Assembly (NCBI RefSeq): GCF_001632365.1
Contig: NW_024468535.1
Span: 250,893-314,892 of the forward strand
DNA length: 64,000 bases
DNA from: Laetiporus sulphureus 93-53
Lineage: Eukaryota; Basidiomycota; Agaricomycetes; Polyporales; Laetiporaceae
Reading direction: 5' to 3'
This document shows positions 31,111 to 43,247 of this stretch, piece by piece (the stretch's first letter is position 1; every line of letters begins with the position of its first letter). Position numbers and translations under genes: made by a program. Under the pieces are notes generated by a model. The model saw only the letters and a program-made list of their open reading frames with translations, made no database searches and was not told the origin of the DNA.

Positions 31111-33072
31111 TCAGTCGACGTCCGTTGCTCTGAGCTGCTGCGCGAGCTGCTTCGAGCGGCGAATCTCCTCGCGCATCGTTCTACGCAGTGCACGGCCCTC
31201 GAGCCACGCATTGCGGAACTCGAGACGCCGCGTGCGCTCCGCCTCCATCTCAAAGCATGCCGCAAGGTGTTCCGCCGTGTATCGCACTCGAAGCCTCAAA
31301 AGCTGCAGCTTCTCACGCGAAAGCTGTCCGAGCAGAGGTTACCCGACAGTCCCACATCAGACCAACGGCGGTCACGCACCTCCAGTCTCCGGACGATATC
31401 CGAAAACTTCGTCCAGAATGCTCTGAGCTTGTCCACGTAGTCCGCCAGCCGATGAATTCGCGGCGGACGCCGGCGCATCTGATCCGTAAACATATAGAAC
31501 GTGTTCAGGTTCCTGTGCAAAATATAAATGCATGAGTCGCTCAATCAAATGGAAGTCTAGCGCAGGGGTATCCCACCGCTTCAGAGAAGACACGATCTGC
31601 CAATGCTTATCGAACCAGGCCCGCAAGTCCTGCGACTCCCCGACGCCCTGTTCCTCAGGCGTCTTCCCCAGCTCTTCCTGAATCGCATCCAACACCGATT
31701 CAAGGGATGCGCACAGGTTTCTGATCGCCTGTGGGTCCTTCAGGAGGCTGCACGAGCAGAGCGACTAGGTGCCCGGGTTCATACACTAGCTGGTGCTCTT
31801 CGTATGGACGACACTTACCATGGCAGCTGCGCGAACCGCATCGCGGCTCTCCTGTGCGCGCTCGATGAGGCCACCCACAGCAAGCGCCTCGCGGAGGTTC
31901 GTCTGCGCCTGCAGCGGAGACTGACTGTCATCGTCTTCGTCCGGCCACATGAACTCGGTAGGCGAAGGCGGGAGCGGCACGAACGGCGCACGGGGCATCG
32001 GCGGAGGGCCGGCGCCGTCGTACTCATCCAGCGCCAGTACCTCTGAGTACGTGGGCGGCTCTTCCACGCGCGTGACTGCAGAATGGAGCGCGTCCTGCGA
32101 CCCGCCCCTGGTCGAGCGGAGGACAACCGGAATCGCAGGCGATGCCGTTAGCGGCGTTCTGCGAACGCGAGGCATGAGAGGAGTCAGCGGATGAGATGTA
32201 GCACGGGAGACTTGCCTGCGCCACTGGAGGATCTCATAGGACGAAAGCGACGTGCCCGGGCGGCCCTCGGACGAGTCGACGCTCGTCATCGTGGTCGGCG
32301 AGACCGAAACGTAACGCGACGCGGAGAAGACACGTGCAGGCGACGCCGCGAAGGAGAAGCGCGTGAGGTCGGATGACGCGCTGTCGTCGGTGGTTGTTGA
32401 CGGACGCATCAGTGCAGATGAAGGAACAGACAGAGGGGAGAGGGGGAGTGGAGGAGGGGCGAGCTTGCGCAGCCGGCTTGAGAGAGTAAGAGGGGGCGGG
32501 AACGGCGCACCGGTCTGGCTTCTCGTTTCATATATGAGCCCCAATGCGTCACCGGCGGCGTCCCCTGCCCCGACGCCCTCCGCACACCGATCGCGACCCG
32601 GAGAATCCAGCTGATCATGCGGAGAATGCGGGCGTGTTCGACGCCAATCACGCCAAGGCAATTGAGAGGCCTTCAGGGGTGCCACGGCGAAATGTGAATC
32701 AAAGACAGATGGAACGGTGGAACGCCTGGTGGTGAGCATTCTCGCGGTGACGAGAGTGTTTCTTTTAGCATGTGCAGCGGCGGCTTGGTCTAGAAGACGG
32801 CTGTATAGCTCCATGGACCCGGAACGAACGCGCGTACCGGCGGACAGTCTTGAGGAATCGTGCTGCAGATCGAGGATGTCTTCGATTGGCTTCGGCGATT
32901 CGCATAGCGATCTCTCCTCAGAAGTGGACGTGGTCGCAGTCAAGAAGGAGCGACTGGGTAGCTGGAAGAGCCCGAGCCCCCGAACAAGGCTCGTCTCGCG
33001 GGCCGCAGCGCTGAAGGGTGAAGACGGTGCCCGAGTTAGCACGATGGGGGATGCGAGGGGCTGGCCTGCCAT
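31111..33072 (-). CDS. Ser/Pro-rich protein with helical C-terminal domain (586 aa, hypothetical)
   Basis: Exons: 33072-31819, 31737-31577, 31512-31380, 31323-31111; lengths sum to 587 codons with stop. The first ~380 residues are low-complexity, rich in Ser, Pro, Thr and Arg, with a PPPLPLSPLSVPSS stretch and a PPTYSEVLALDEYDGAGPPP segment carrying a PPxY motif of the kind bound by WW domains. The last ~200 residues become helical and charged (AIRNLCASLESVLDAIQEEL, LADYVDKLRAFWTKFSDIVR, FRNAWLEGRALRRTMREEIR) and look like a folded or coiled-coil domain. The 5' end is uncertain: the frame is open upstream of the ATG at 33072, and an extra 5' exon is possible. No family is recognised. Confidence 0.6.
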
Positions 33073-35721
33073 TGGACGATTTCTATACGTGGACAGCTGC
33101 AGACCCGAGAACGACAAAGGCGGAACTGCTCGAAGGACTGAGGATAGGCGCGCAGCGCGGATGCCCGCAGCACAAGAAGATCGCCGGCATATAAAGCGCT
33201 ATGTGGGTCCAAGGCGGTCCACTTCGAGCTAAGTACCCCTGGAATGGACAATAAGGATGCCACTAGAAGCGACAGACATCAGGACAGCGATATGCCCCGA
33301 CGACGAAGTACAATACCGTCGCTAGTGCCCGAGCACTGAGCGCCCTAGCGGGCGCTTATATGGTGTGGTTTCGGTCGTCGTGCTCAGTCTTGTTCCACAA
33401 CCTGCACAGCCCGCTAGGTGCTAGTCGTGGTCCAGATGATGTATTTTAGATCAGGATATGATATGACGCGAGACCGCAATCAACAGAGATCACCCGTGCA
33501 CTTCTGTCTCATATCCGAAAAAGATGCCAAAACGTTGATGAGACACTTGACAGGCGATTCCCAGCACACAGAGGACGTACTGATTTCACGAGTCAACTTT
33601 TACAAGGGAGTAACCAAACGGCCGTGCGGTAAGGCAACACGTTGGAAGCGGAGTGGTCCGCGGGTTGACAGGATTGGCGACCCGCTGCCTCTTGCCATAC
33701 TAAGCCCAAAGAACGCCACGATTTCGCCTTTGAGGATTGCAGCCAGGCACTTAGCCGCAGGCGAAAGGAGCTAAATGAAGGTCCTTGTATGCGTGCCGTG
33801 GGTCCAATGACAGCAAAATGAAACAGTGCACCAGGCGACATCGGCATTGCCTTTCGTGCAGAACGGTGCCAGCAGAGAATCACCTAGACACCATTTCTAT
33901 AAAAAAAATTGTTGCTCTTCACGTAGCCTCGTTTGAACGATAAAGAACTGGACATTCTGGATGGCAATTACAATACAGGCAACGAGGCAACGCGTGCCTA
34001 AAACGGATAGCTCAGTCGTATAGCAACGATAATGCGAAATGTGTTTGACTTACCGACGGCCAAGAGAAAGTGCAAAAGAAAGAAAAGAAACAAGTGATCA
34101 CCGCGAACGCAGCGACAGCCTGGCCTTGTTACAGTCCACTCCGACAGGCCAGCAGCAATCTTATAAACAGAGCCTCGAGCAGGTGTGATGAAGAGCTTCT
34201 GCTGAACCTGGCAAATCCCGACTTCTTAACAGCCAGAACAGAGAGGATGAAACGATGCGAGGATGGTGCTTAAAAGTCTTGTTAGCAGCAGAGATCAACG
34301 AGGTGGTTCAAACTCAGAGTTCCCACGGTAACAACTTGATCGTACAAATTTCGTACGTCTGCCTACTACTATAGCTTAGTCTGTTTCGTTCAACGTTCGA
34401 ACTTCTTCAACATTTATCAAACGTCTTCTCCTTGAATGCGAAGGCACCGTTACGATATGTAGCGCTCTACCATCTCTGGCACGACTTCCTTGATCGTCCG
34501 CGGCCTGTCCATCTCAAACTCGAGTCTTGCAACTGGAAGGAGGACGCTTGAGCAACTTCAATCTGGTACGCGGTCGAGTATACTCTGGCCTACGTTTCAA
34601 CGCAAATTGACAAATATTGTGGCTAGCATTTATCATCGTGGCTCACCCGCAGGCCTCATGAGAACCCAGTCGCTGAACGCAAGAGCGATTCTAACTTTGG
34701 TCGACGAGCAGCCATTATTGAGGCCGTTTGGCAACGTTGCATCGGCTTGATTTAGAGGAGGCTTTGTATGTAAGACTTCTGTTGCTGCCGAGCGCCCGCC
34801 GTTATAAAAGCTATCCATATAAAAGCTATCCATCTCAAGTCATGCGAACGCATCCGAAATTTAGTACATTTCATGTAGTTTGCTGACAAAATATGAACAA
34901 GCCAGTGCCCCAGCTGGACTACAGCAAGTCTGAAGAGGTAAAGAATGCACTCTGCGTTCTGCGGCTTCCGACTCCGCAGGACACGATACTTTCAATGGCG
35001 TTGCTTTAAGGTTGGTAATTGACGCTACGACACGCATATTCCTCGTGGTCCGGTCCTCGCGTTGTTCTCGCATCATATAGATTGTTCATCAGACCACCTT
35101 TGTAGACGGCCGTGCGGTCTGAAGCAACATGGTGATTGTCGCTCTCAAACATTACTTCGCATGTCCAAGTGCTGAAGTTTCTCCGACATACTCTGGATGA
35201 TAGATGTGGGATTTAGACTTTAATCGACAGAAGATAATCAGATATGTGGTAAGCTGTCCTCTGGATTCACGCATAGCCAACGAGGCAACATCCGTCCGGG
35301 TCTACTTATCTCGCGCGTCTCGATACCTCCACATCAGCATGCAGTTCTCGGCTACAATATCGATAAGTAAAAGCACCTTCTCGTCCACCTTCTTAGAATT
35401 GACAACGACGTCGATTCATCTGCCACACAGCTGCAGAAGGTCGCTCAAGCATGTGCCAATCTGCTTCCTACCCGGGTCGAGGCCTTGTCGTGCCGTAAGT
35501 TGCTCAGCAGGAATTTGGAAGGCGATTCTGCCCCTCGAGTTGAAGGTGTCCGACAGCTGCACCAAAACAGCGTGAAGTTAGCCACATACGGTCGGAACAA
35601 TAGATTATCTGCATGATCATCCATCCCAGGACATCCCTCGTGCCTTTCGCTTGCATCGCCTGATGCATGCACTTTGTGATATATGAAGGAGTGAGTCATC
35701 GCACTACAATATCTTAATTTG
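33073..35721. other. 2.6 kb without a supported gene
   Basis: Both strands carry only short frames with scattered stops. There is a 15-bp head-to-tail repeat ATAAAAGCTATCCAT at about 34804-34833 and an imperfect palindrome around AGCGCCCTAGCGGGCGCT near 33338. It could include the promoter of the caspase-domain gene that follows. Confidence 0.4.
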
Positions 35722-38636
35722 ATGACCACAGTCCTGTCAGCGCAATATTCTGCTCATTTGGATCTCGTACAGAACGCTCACAAAACGAGCATCATGCAGC
35801 CCTACGCCCACGAGCCTAATTTCCCAGTCACTAGTCCCTCGGGACATCCTCACCCTCTTCCAAGTGGAATCCCGGACACCACTTCGGTCCCTCTCGCATC
35901 CTCATCATCCATATCTTCATCGTCTGTCACATGCTCTCCATTTTTCAGTCGCAAAAGAGGGGTGCAGGCAGCCGCGAAACGCCGAGATGCATTTCTTGCA
36001 CGGCTGAGACGTGCAAAAGCCATTGTATCTAAGTTGTTTCATCGCTTGTTACCGAAACCACCAGCGAAACCGTCCGCGAAAGAGGCTCAGATAGGCAAAG
36101 AGCCTGTATCCCCTACCGTCCCACAGTCGGACTCGGGCGTGGATCATTTTCCAGTCGAAAACAGTTCCACGGTACCCAGCTCGAATACACTTACCGATAC
36201 TTCATACCAACCTACGTCGACGCAGACAAATGTAGATCTGCTGGAATCGTAAGTGCTGCGATTAAATAAGGGTCAATTAGCCACTGAGACTGGTTTAAGG
36301 AAAGAGGCTCAGATAGGCAAAGAGACTGTATCCCCTACCGTCTCACAGTCGGACTCGGGCGTGGACCATTCTCCTGTCGAGAAAAGCCCCACAGTATCCG
36401 GCCCGAATACACTTACAGATACTTCATACCAACCTACGTCGACGCAGACCAAGAACTCCGGAACGCAGACATTCGCGTTAATCATCGCAATTGATGACTA
36501 CAAAGGACGTCCCCTCCGAGGATGCGTCAACGACGGCGAGGCTATGTACCAGTATTTGCGTACCAAACTGTCCGTCCCCTCCTCGAACACCCTATTTTTG
36601 AAAAATGGGCAGGCAACTGCAGGTGCCATAGAACGTGGGTTTCGAGAGCACCTCATCATGAATCCACGCATTCAAACCGATGACCTCATCCTCTTTTTCT
36701 TTGCTGGCCATGGTACGAGTGAATATGCCCACACAGACTGGCCGGAGGAGTACCGAGGTGACATGGAATGTATATGCCCTCAAGATATGGATTTCACCGC
36801 CGTTCATGGCATACCTTCCATCAAGTTGAATGCGTGGTTCGCAGAGTTGGCTAGCAGAAAAGGACAGAACGTCGTGCGTATTTTCTAATTGGGCAATAAA
36901 GAGGGGTTCGTTGAAGATTCACGTGTGCTCTCCGATAGGTCGCGATTTTCGATTGCTGTCACTCGGGTAAAATGTCTCGCAATATGATCCCATCGCCTGC
37001 ACATCGTCTCTATTTGCCTCCTGATCATGCCAAACTCCCCTTCACTCTCGACTCCGATTCACTTAAATGGGTATCCGAAGAATCCTCGAGGAAAGCAGGA
37101 GCGATCAGACCTACATGTTTTGCATACGATGCATTAGCATCACACATCCTTCTTAGTGCCTGCAAGCAGGATGAACTGGCACAAGAGACAATGGTGGAGG
37201 ATGCATCAGGTTATGAGGGTCGTAACATACCTGCGGAAAGAGCGGTCGAAATACCTAAGACAAAAGCACTACCACAGGAAGCATTGGATAAGCCACGTTC
37301 TATCTACCGCGGTCATTTTAGCAAGGTCCTCATCGACAAACTATGCAGCATTCAGCCAGGCAGTCCATCAGAGAGCACTTATCGGGAGTTGATTGACACT
37401 TTGCATCCACTATCGGGCAGCCAGCATCCACAATGCGGGGGAGCCAATCAGCACCGCATTGTGTGGAGCGTATTCTCACGAGACGATGCCACTTGCGGTT
37501 ATGACATCGAGGTCGCTCCCGAGGCAGACCAGTTGATTGTGGCTGCAGGAAAGATTGTTGGCGTCAGGGAAGGCATGAAGTTCGATATCGATCCAGGAGA
37601 CGGCTCAAAGGCCTTGCAAGGTTTCAAGATCACCGAAGTCAGGCAGCTGCAGTCCGTATCCGACGCTTGCGCGTCCGCTCAATATTCGATGGATTACATT
37701 CGAGACAAGGTCACTAGAAGGGCTCGAGCGGTGTTCATAGCATGGAAGCTCACACGATTGAATGTATTCTGTGAAAAGCAAGCCGAGGAAATTCTAGGGG
37801 AAGATCAAGCATTCTTGCGCGAGCAAACCATCTCCTTGATGAAAAAATCAGCGGCCGATATCGGTATCGACTACGATACGGGAAGCAAGCGGTGGATTTT
37901 GGAACGACTGGCTCCCCGTATGAGCAAATACGCAAAGCAAAAAACTCCTTTCAACGCCGCAGCCGGGGAGCTATGGAAGATTTGCCGAAGTATTGCCCGG
38001 TTCAACCATCACTTGTTGCCGTCGATTACACCGCTTTCGAATATTACGCTCGAGCTGCATCACCTGAAGCGAGTAGACGGTCCATTCGGAACCTACTTCG
38101 ACTCAGAAAGGAAGATTGAACTCGATCGTCGACATGAAGAGCAAGTATTGGGGGAATTCGTCGTGTATGAAGATGAATTCTCATCGGACGAGTCATACTA
38201 CGGAGTCAACATCACAAATAACACGAATTACGACCTTTTCCCGTATTTATTCTATTTCGATCCAAACGATTACTCTATCACAGTGAGTTCCATTCAATCA
38301 GGGGAAGTTGGTCTAATCGTCCGCCAGCAATTCTATCTTTCCGAGGAAAAAATGGACCCCCCGCTCAAGAGGCACAGTTCGTTCCAAATCGGCTACGGAA
38401 AGCGGTGGACGTCGCGCGATGCCATTCAACTCACGTTGACAGATGGCATGTCGGAATCCGCGTTCTTGAAGCTGTACGTTTCGACAGTATGGGTAAAAAT
38501 GGATGATCTTCCACAGCATTCGCCTCTATCCTCGATCGGGCGCGGTGCACAGGTAGTCAAGCTGCCGGTTGAGGAGATGTGGGGTGCCTGCAGTTATGTT
38601 CTCACTACGTGTCAGAACAAACTGGCAAAATTATGA
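35722..38636 (+). CDS. caspase-domain protein A with unrecognised C-terminal region (917 aa)
   Basis: It is a candidate cysteine peptidase of the C14 caspase/metacaspase clan. Exons: 35722-36248, 36300-36873, 36939-38282, 38328-38636. The N-terminal 230 residues are Ser/Pro-rich with a basic patch (KRRDAFLARLRRAKAIVSKL) and two copies of a 50-residue repeat (KEAQIGKE...YQPTSTQT) flanking intron 1. The caspase fold starts at TFALIIAIDDY (about 233). The catalytic His lies in FFFAGHGTSEY (His313) and the catalytic Cys in VAIFDCCHSG (Cys374), joined across intron 2. After it come ~540 residues shared with the genes at 51.3 and 58.0 kb, ending in a beta-rich stretch (DLFPYLFYFDP, PPLKRHSSFQIGYG, SAFLKLYVST). 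An insertion rich in Glu/Lys follows SACKQDE. A second possible start is the ATG at 35794. Confidence 0.85.
36079..36451 (+). repeat. direct repeat of ~151 bp inside caspase gene A
   Basis: Units are 36079-36230 and 36301-36451, offset 222 bp and about 90% identical. Each codes the same 50-residue block. The 70 bp between them holds the end of exon 1 and the whole 51-nt intron 1, and the acceptor sits right at the start of the second unit. Confidence 0.85.
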
Positions 38637-41600
38637 GAGAACCGCTGTGAGTAAGCTGGTCTGTTGCCCTTCTTGAAGCTCGATTGATTCACCCGATATC
38701 ATTCAGGAAGATTGGGTCCATTATTGTGGTGCAGACACTTCCAGTGTTCAAGCGCGGTTGGTTGAAGATCTTGACTGCTGCTGTGTGTAATGATATGCGA
38801 AGGAACGATGCAGCACTGGCTCGAAAGAAATATTTCTCCACAATCGATTTGCAGTCCAGTTGGCAGTCACTGACGAAGCCGTTGAATTGTGGAAGTCGTG
38901 TGACTGGGCCCAGCAGTGACAATTGCGCTGCATATACTAACCGCCCAATCAGTAATGCGACAGGGACCACAGTGCAGGCAGTCCGTGCTCGAAGAAATAT
39001 ATGGAAAACAAGCTGTCATCTATCATGATGTGGATTCGATGCCATCCGAGCCACACTGGCTGCTGCGCCACCTTGAGCGTCACACAGTATGACAGTAGTT
39101 CACGTGATGAGTGACGCGTGAAGCACTCTCGCGTGACACGACGCGGTTCTCCTCGAACATTTTACGACAAGGTTCTCTGGGATCAGTGTGAGCACCACGC
39201 AGGTCGTTCCCTCTCGATGCTGCATGGCCAACTCTTTGTGGATCAGTGTGGATCGCAATGAGACAGCAGCTCTAACTGGCTCAATAGTTGCTTGTTCATT
39301 CTAATTTATGCATCATGAGTCCAGTGCAAAGTGCGTCACCTTGTCAAAGTTGTCGAGCACAGACAAGCCATCCAAGCATGCTTCCATGGGGCCTCTAGAC
39401 ATCGGTGTGGCCTGTTGTCCATGCTATTGACAGAATACGTAACATATCAAGAATCACCAGCAATCTTCTGGGTTCCTGTCCTGATTTCAGCTGGCTTGTG
39501 CTCATTGCTGGCGATCTCTGTCTCGACGGATGCTATCTTCGAGACGAAGCATGCTTTGCCATCATCCTACTTCGTACGTCACATCTCAGCAGGCCTTCCC
39601 TCCCCGTGCACGATCTTAGGGCTCGATCGACACCGTCAGAGAAGCTGTCTGACGTCGAGGATGCAATCTTCAGTCATGACTCGACATGTCGCACGGACAA
39701 GTGCTGCTCCATGTCAAGAGGAGGACACGTTGAACATACCAGTGCCCCTCTAGGCTGCTAGCGTGCGCGAAGCTAATCAACGCGATCTGCCACCTCCCGC
39801 CTGGCACTCCACCTTCCCTGTACTTTTGTGCCCAGGACATGTCGATGGGACGTAACAAGGGTCTCGGTACTCGAATCCGCGCGCTTCCCTGGGTGTGGTG
39901 CTCAGAGTTGAAGGCGGCGAGATTGCCTTACGTGGGTGCCATCAGCAAGGTCAGAACTTTCTCTGATCTGCCTGTCAAACCCAATCGCGTAAGCTTAGTG
40001 CGCGAAGGCCAGTTTCCGACATCGCAATTTCGTACAGACTGCAGCCGTCGAGGTTCGACTGGTGCGACATCTTCTTCCTCGTCACAATCACTCTTCTGTC
40101 TACTCCACTCATTCTAGACTCCAACGTTCTGGATTATCAAACTGTCAGACTGACTGCGCTCAGATTGTGCATCTGGTTCCTGTCCCTGGTGGCGCTTGTC
40201 GAAGAGTTCTGGCCAATGCACGTATGTTTCACTGTTACAGATCGCAACTTTCAGTGTCAAGCCGTCAAGAGGAGGAATCGGATCTTGACCCGAGAGCTCC
40301 GCTGATGCTTGCGTTGAGGTTTCATGGGGAGCAACCCCCGGACTAACACCGATATTTCCTGTTCATGAGGTGCCAGGTCGTGGGTTTTCTTCATCGCCGG
40401 ATTTCGAATATGCACAGAATGCCTCCTGTTTTTAGCTTCAAGCGCAAAGTTGTAATGATAGAAGTCGCTGAAACTCGTAGCACCTCGATCGAGGCACAGC
40501 ATCGTCCTGGAGTGGCTCCTTTAGGCGTGTCGTGATGATCATTTGATGTGTCGGAGTCTCCTCTGGTGAGCTGGCCATATGGTAGTACTATCCAAATACA
40601 CCTCCTTATTCGTGTGCAAAACGCACAGGATTCGCACCGAGCCCAAAATAGTACACCAGCCTCGGCAGGCAGACCTACGAAATGCGAGCGTGGGATAGTT
40701 CGACATGACAGACTCCTTTCTATCTGCATAGTCTGCGCTAGGCGGTCCACTCCTCCAGACGAGCACGCATGCCGGTTTCATATCATGCTCCAGCCTCCTA
40801 CTGTTGCTCTCGGTTTCTTCTGCGGGTTGACATGGCCGCATCCGCAACCACTCACCCACCAATGCCGATTTCCCCGAGCCCGAGAGATGCGGATTGACAC
40901 GGCAGCCCCAGGCCTTCCGAGCCAAAGTCTCCGTAGGTTAGCTTGGAATCCAGGTGCTAGTCTCGAGCTTGAGCTTGTACCCTCGTCCTTCGTCTATCTC
41001 TGGACATCATGCATGATGCATTCGGCTCCTGGCATGAAAACACAGTCGCCCATGGTTCTGCATGCGGCGGCCCCACGTGGATGTGACTTGGGCTCAGGAA
41101 ACGCTAGCCCGAAAGCGCAGCGTAGCCTCCAGGCGCCGTGCCCGACGTCAACTACCTCCGCGTCCATGTCCTCGCTGACAGCATCGCGTGGCGATCCTGG
41201 GCGCGCATCAGGAATTCGCGCCGCGACGATCTTCCAGCAAGCATTATGTCCAGTCTTTGACATTCTGCGCGCGATCCGCATGCCCAACCAGGAGGGAAGT
41301 TCACGCGGAAAAAGAGGCAGGCGGGCCGCGCGAAGCTCTCCCGCCGGCAGTCCCATCTGATGCTCGTCAACAGCTCGCAAGTTATGTGCGATTGTGCGGG
41401 CTTCTGTTCGGCTCGCGTGCGCAAGAGATGCATGTTCCGGCTCCGTCTCTCGATACGCGCGTTCGCGGCAGAAGCATGTGCGGAGCGGAGGGCTACTGGT
41501 GCGCTATCAGTGATCCGTCGCTCGCTGAACGACGAGTTGCGGATACGCGCGAAAATTCCCCTGCTTTCGGTGGAGACGAGTCCTGCGCGGACCCGGAGTT

Positions 41601-43247
41601 CCGTGGTGGTGGGATGGAGTTTGACAAGGAGGTAGCAGGGCGGAGAAAGGATGCGCTGAGTCGGTGTTCCGGGCGCAAGGACTTCTTGCCCGAGAATGAG
41701 TCAGCGACCCAGTCTTCCGCTCATCGATCATCGCACCGACTGACCTCCAATGAAACCTCAAACTTCAGTCATCCTGCTATCTCTTGTCCTTGCATCGAAG
41801 GGTATGCATGATCAATGGACTCGCGTCTAAGCTGGTACTCTCCTTGTCCCAGGCTTCTGAGCTACCTGGATACAAATTCTTCCTGCCCAGTTCTTCGCAA
41901 TCCTGTGAAGTTGCTTCTGAGTTGTGCAGTGTCTTCCGTGCTTCGATGGACTTGTTCTGTCTTATACGTATCCTTGGGAATGTCATGCAAAGTTGAAGGT
42001 TGTCTCGATGGTGTCTGCGCCAACGAATGGAGCTCCTGTACTCACATATTGAGGCTATGCTTTGTTCGGGAAGACAAATGTTGCTATGTTTGCTAGCAGC
42101 TTCCCTGTCGTGAATAGACGATGACGAATAAGCAACACTTGATGGCATATTTGCATGATTGTGCATGTCCATCGACGTGGCCCTGACTCACGAAGCAGTG
42201 AACAAGGATTGTCTGACATATCGACGGTATCTGACATTTCATGTTCAAGAGCACGTAAACGGACGTTCTCATCGCATTTACTATTCGAGGAAATTGGAGT
42301 AACGAATGCACATTGGAGGAACAACACCAGCACTCGACGCCATCAGTCTCTTCCTAGGACAACACAGAGTTTGCCGTCGAATTGCCTCCGGAGGCTAGAG
42401 ACGGCATCTTGTTCTCCTAATAGCATGAGAAAGAGAATCCTGCTGGGGACGCTCCGCTGTTGTGCGAAGATCTCCAGCGATCAGTGACTAACCTCGCACT
42501 AGATGCGCAAACCTGCGGTGGAGCACTGCACAGCGTCTTATTCGGGACTATCATCGACGCTCTGAGCGGAAGCGCATGGGTTGAGCCCAGATCCAAGGCG
42601 ATCTGCTCATCAAACAGCAAACAAGAGGATCTCCGCAATGCCAGCCTCCGAGTATGGGAGACTCCCTCCGGATGACAGCAGTAATTAGGGACGTTGTCTC
42701 TCCAACTCGCAGTCGCCCGCATTCCGTCCGGCGTATCCTCCCATCACCCGCAGTTCGTACGCAATCAGCGCAAGCGACACAGGAAAGGCAGACGAAGCTG
42801 TTGTTTAGCAGCATCCTTGCATAAAGCGGAGGAAGGGGAAGTAGATTGACGCGCCGGAAGTAAATTAAATGAATTCATAGACGAATTTCGAGCTAAATGA
42901 AATCGCGGAGGATGCCGTTAATGTCCCGTTTTGGGAGATTTCTGCGACGCCACAAACTGCCAAATCCGGGGAAAAGACAGGATCCCGGCAGCAAGTCAAC
43001 CTCCACCCACCGACAGACATGGATATTTTCCCCAATTCTCCTTCTCTCTCCGTCTCTTGCTCGAGTCTCCGAACCTGTCTGATGAGCGCTGGCTAGTCTG
43101 TTCTTGTCTTGGACTGTCCGGATCTGAGAATATCTCCCGGGAACTGGCTGTCTGCGTATATATACTGGTGGGCATCTCTGGTCTCAGGCAGCACACACCG
43201 CAAGGTCTTCAACACAAAAGTCCTCTCATCTTACATACTCTAGCACT
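38637..43247. other. 4.6 kb without a supported gene
   Basis: Long frames occur (40548-41360, 41188-41811 plus; 40539-40925, 40994-41380 minus), but they overlap on opposite strands and I recognise no domain, splice pattern or start in any of them. A loose similarity between 39640-39730 and 40190-40280 (both ending GTCAAGAGGAGGA) hints at degraded repeats. The last ~200 bp is the leader of the aminotransferase gene. Confidence 0.4.
43155..43164 (+). promoter_or_regulatory. TATA-like element
   Basis: CGTATATATACT lies about 85-95 bp before the ATG at 43248. The spacing fits a core promoter with a short leader. Confidence 0.45.

Noticed and set aside
40548..41811. Overlapping plus and minus frames of 128-270 codons
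   Set aside because: Mutually overlapping on both strands, no recognisable domain, so none can be preferred.
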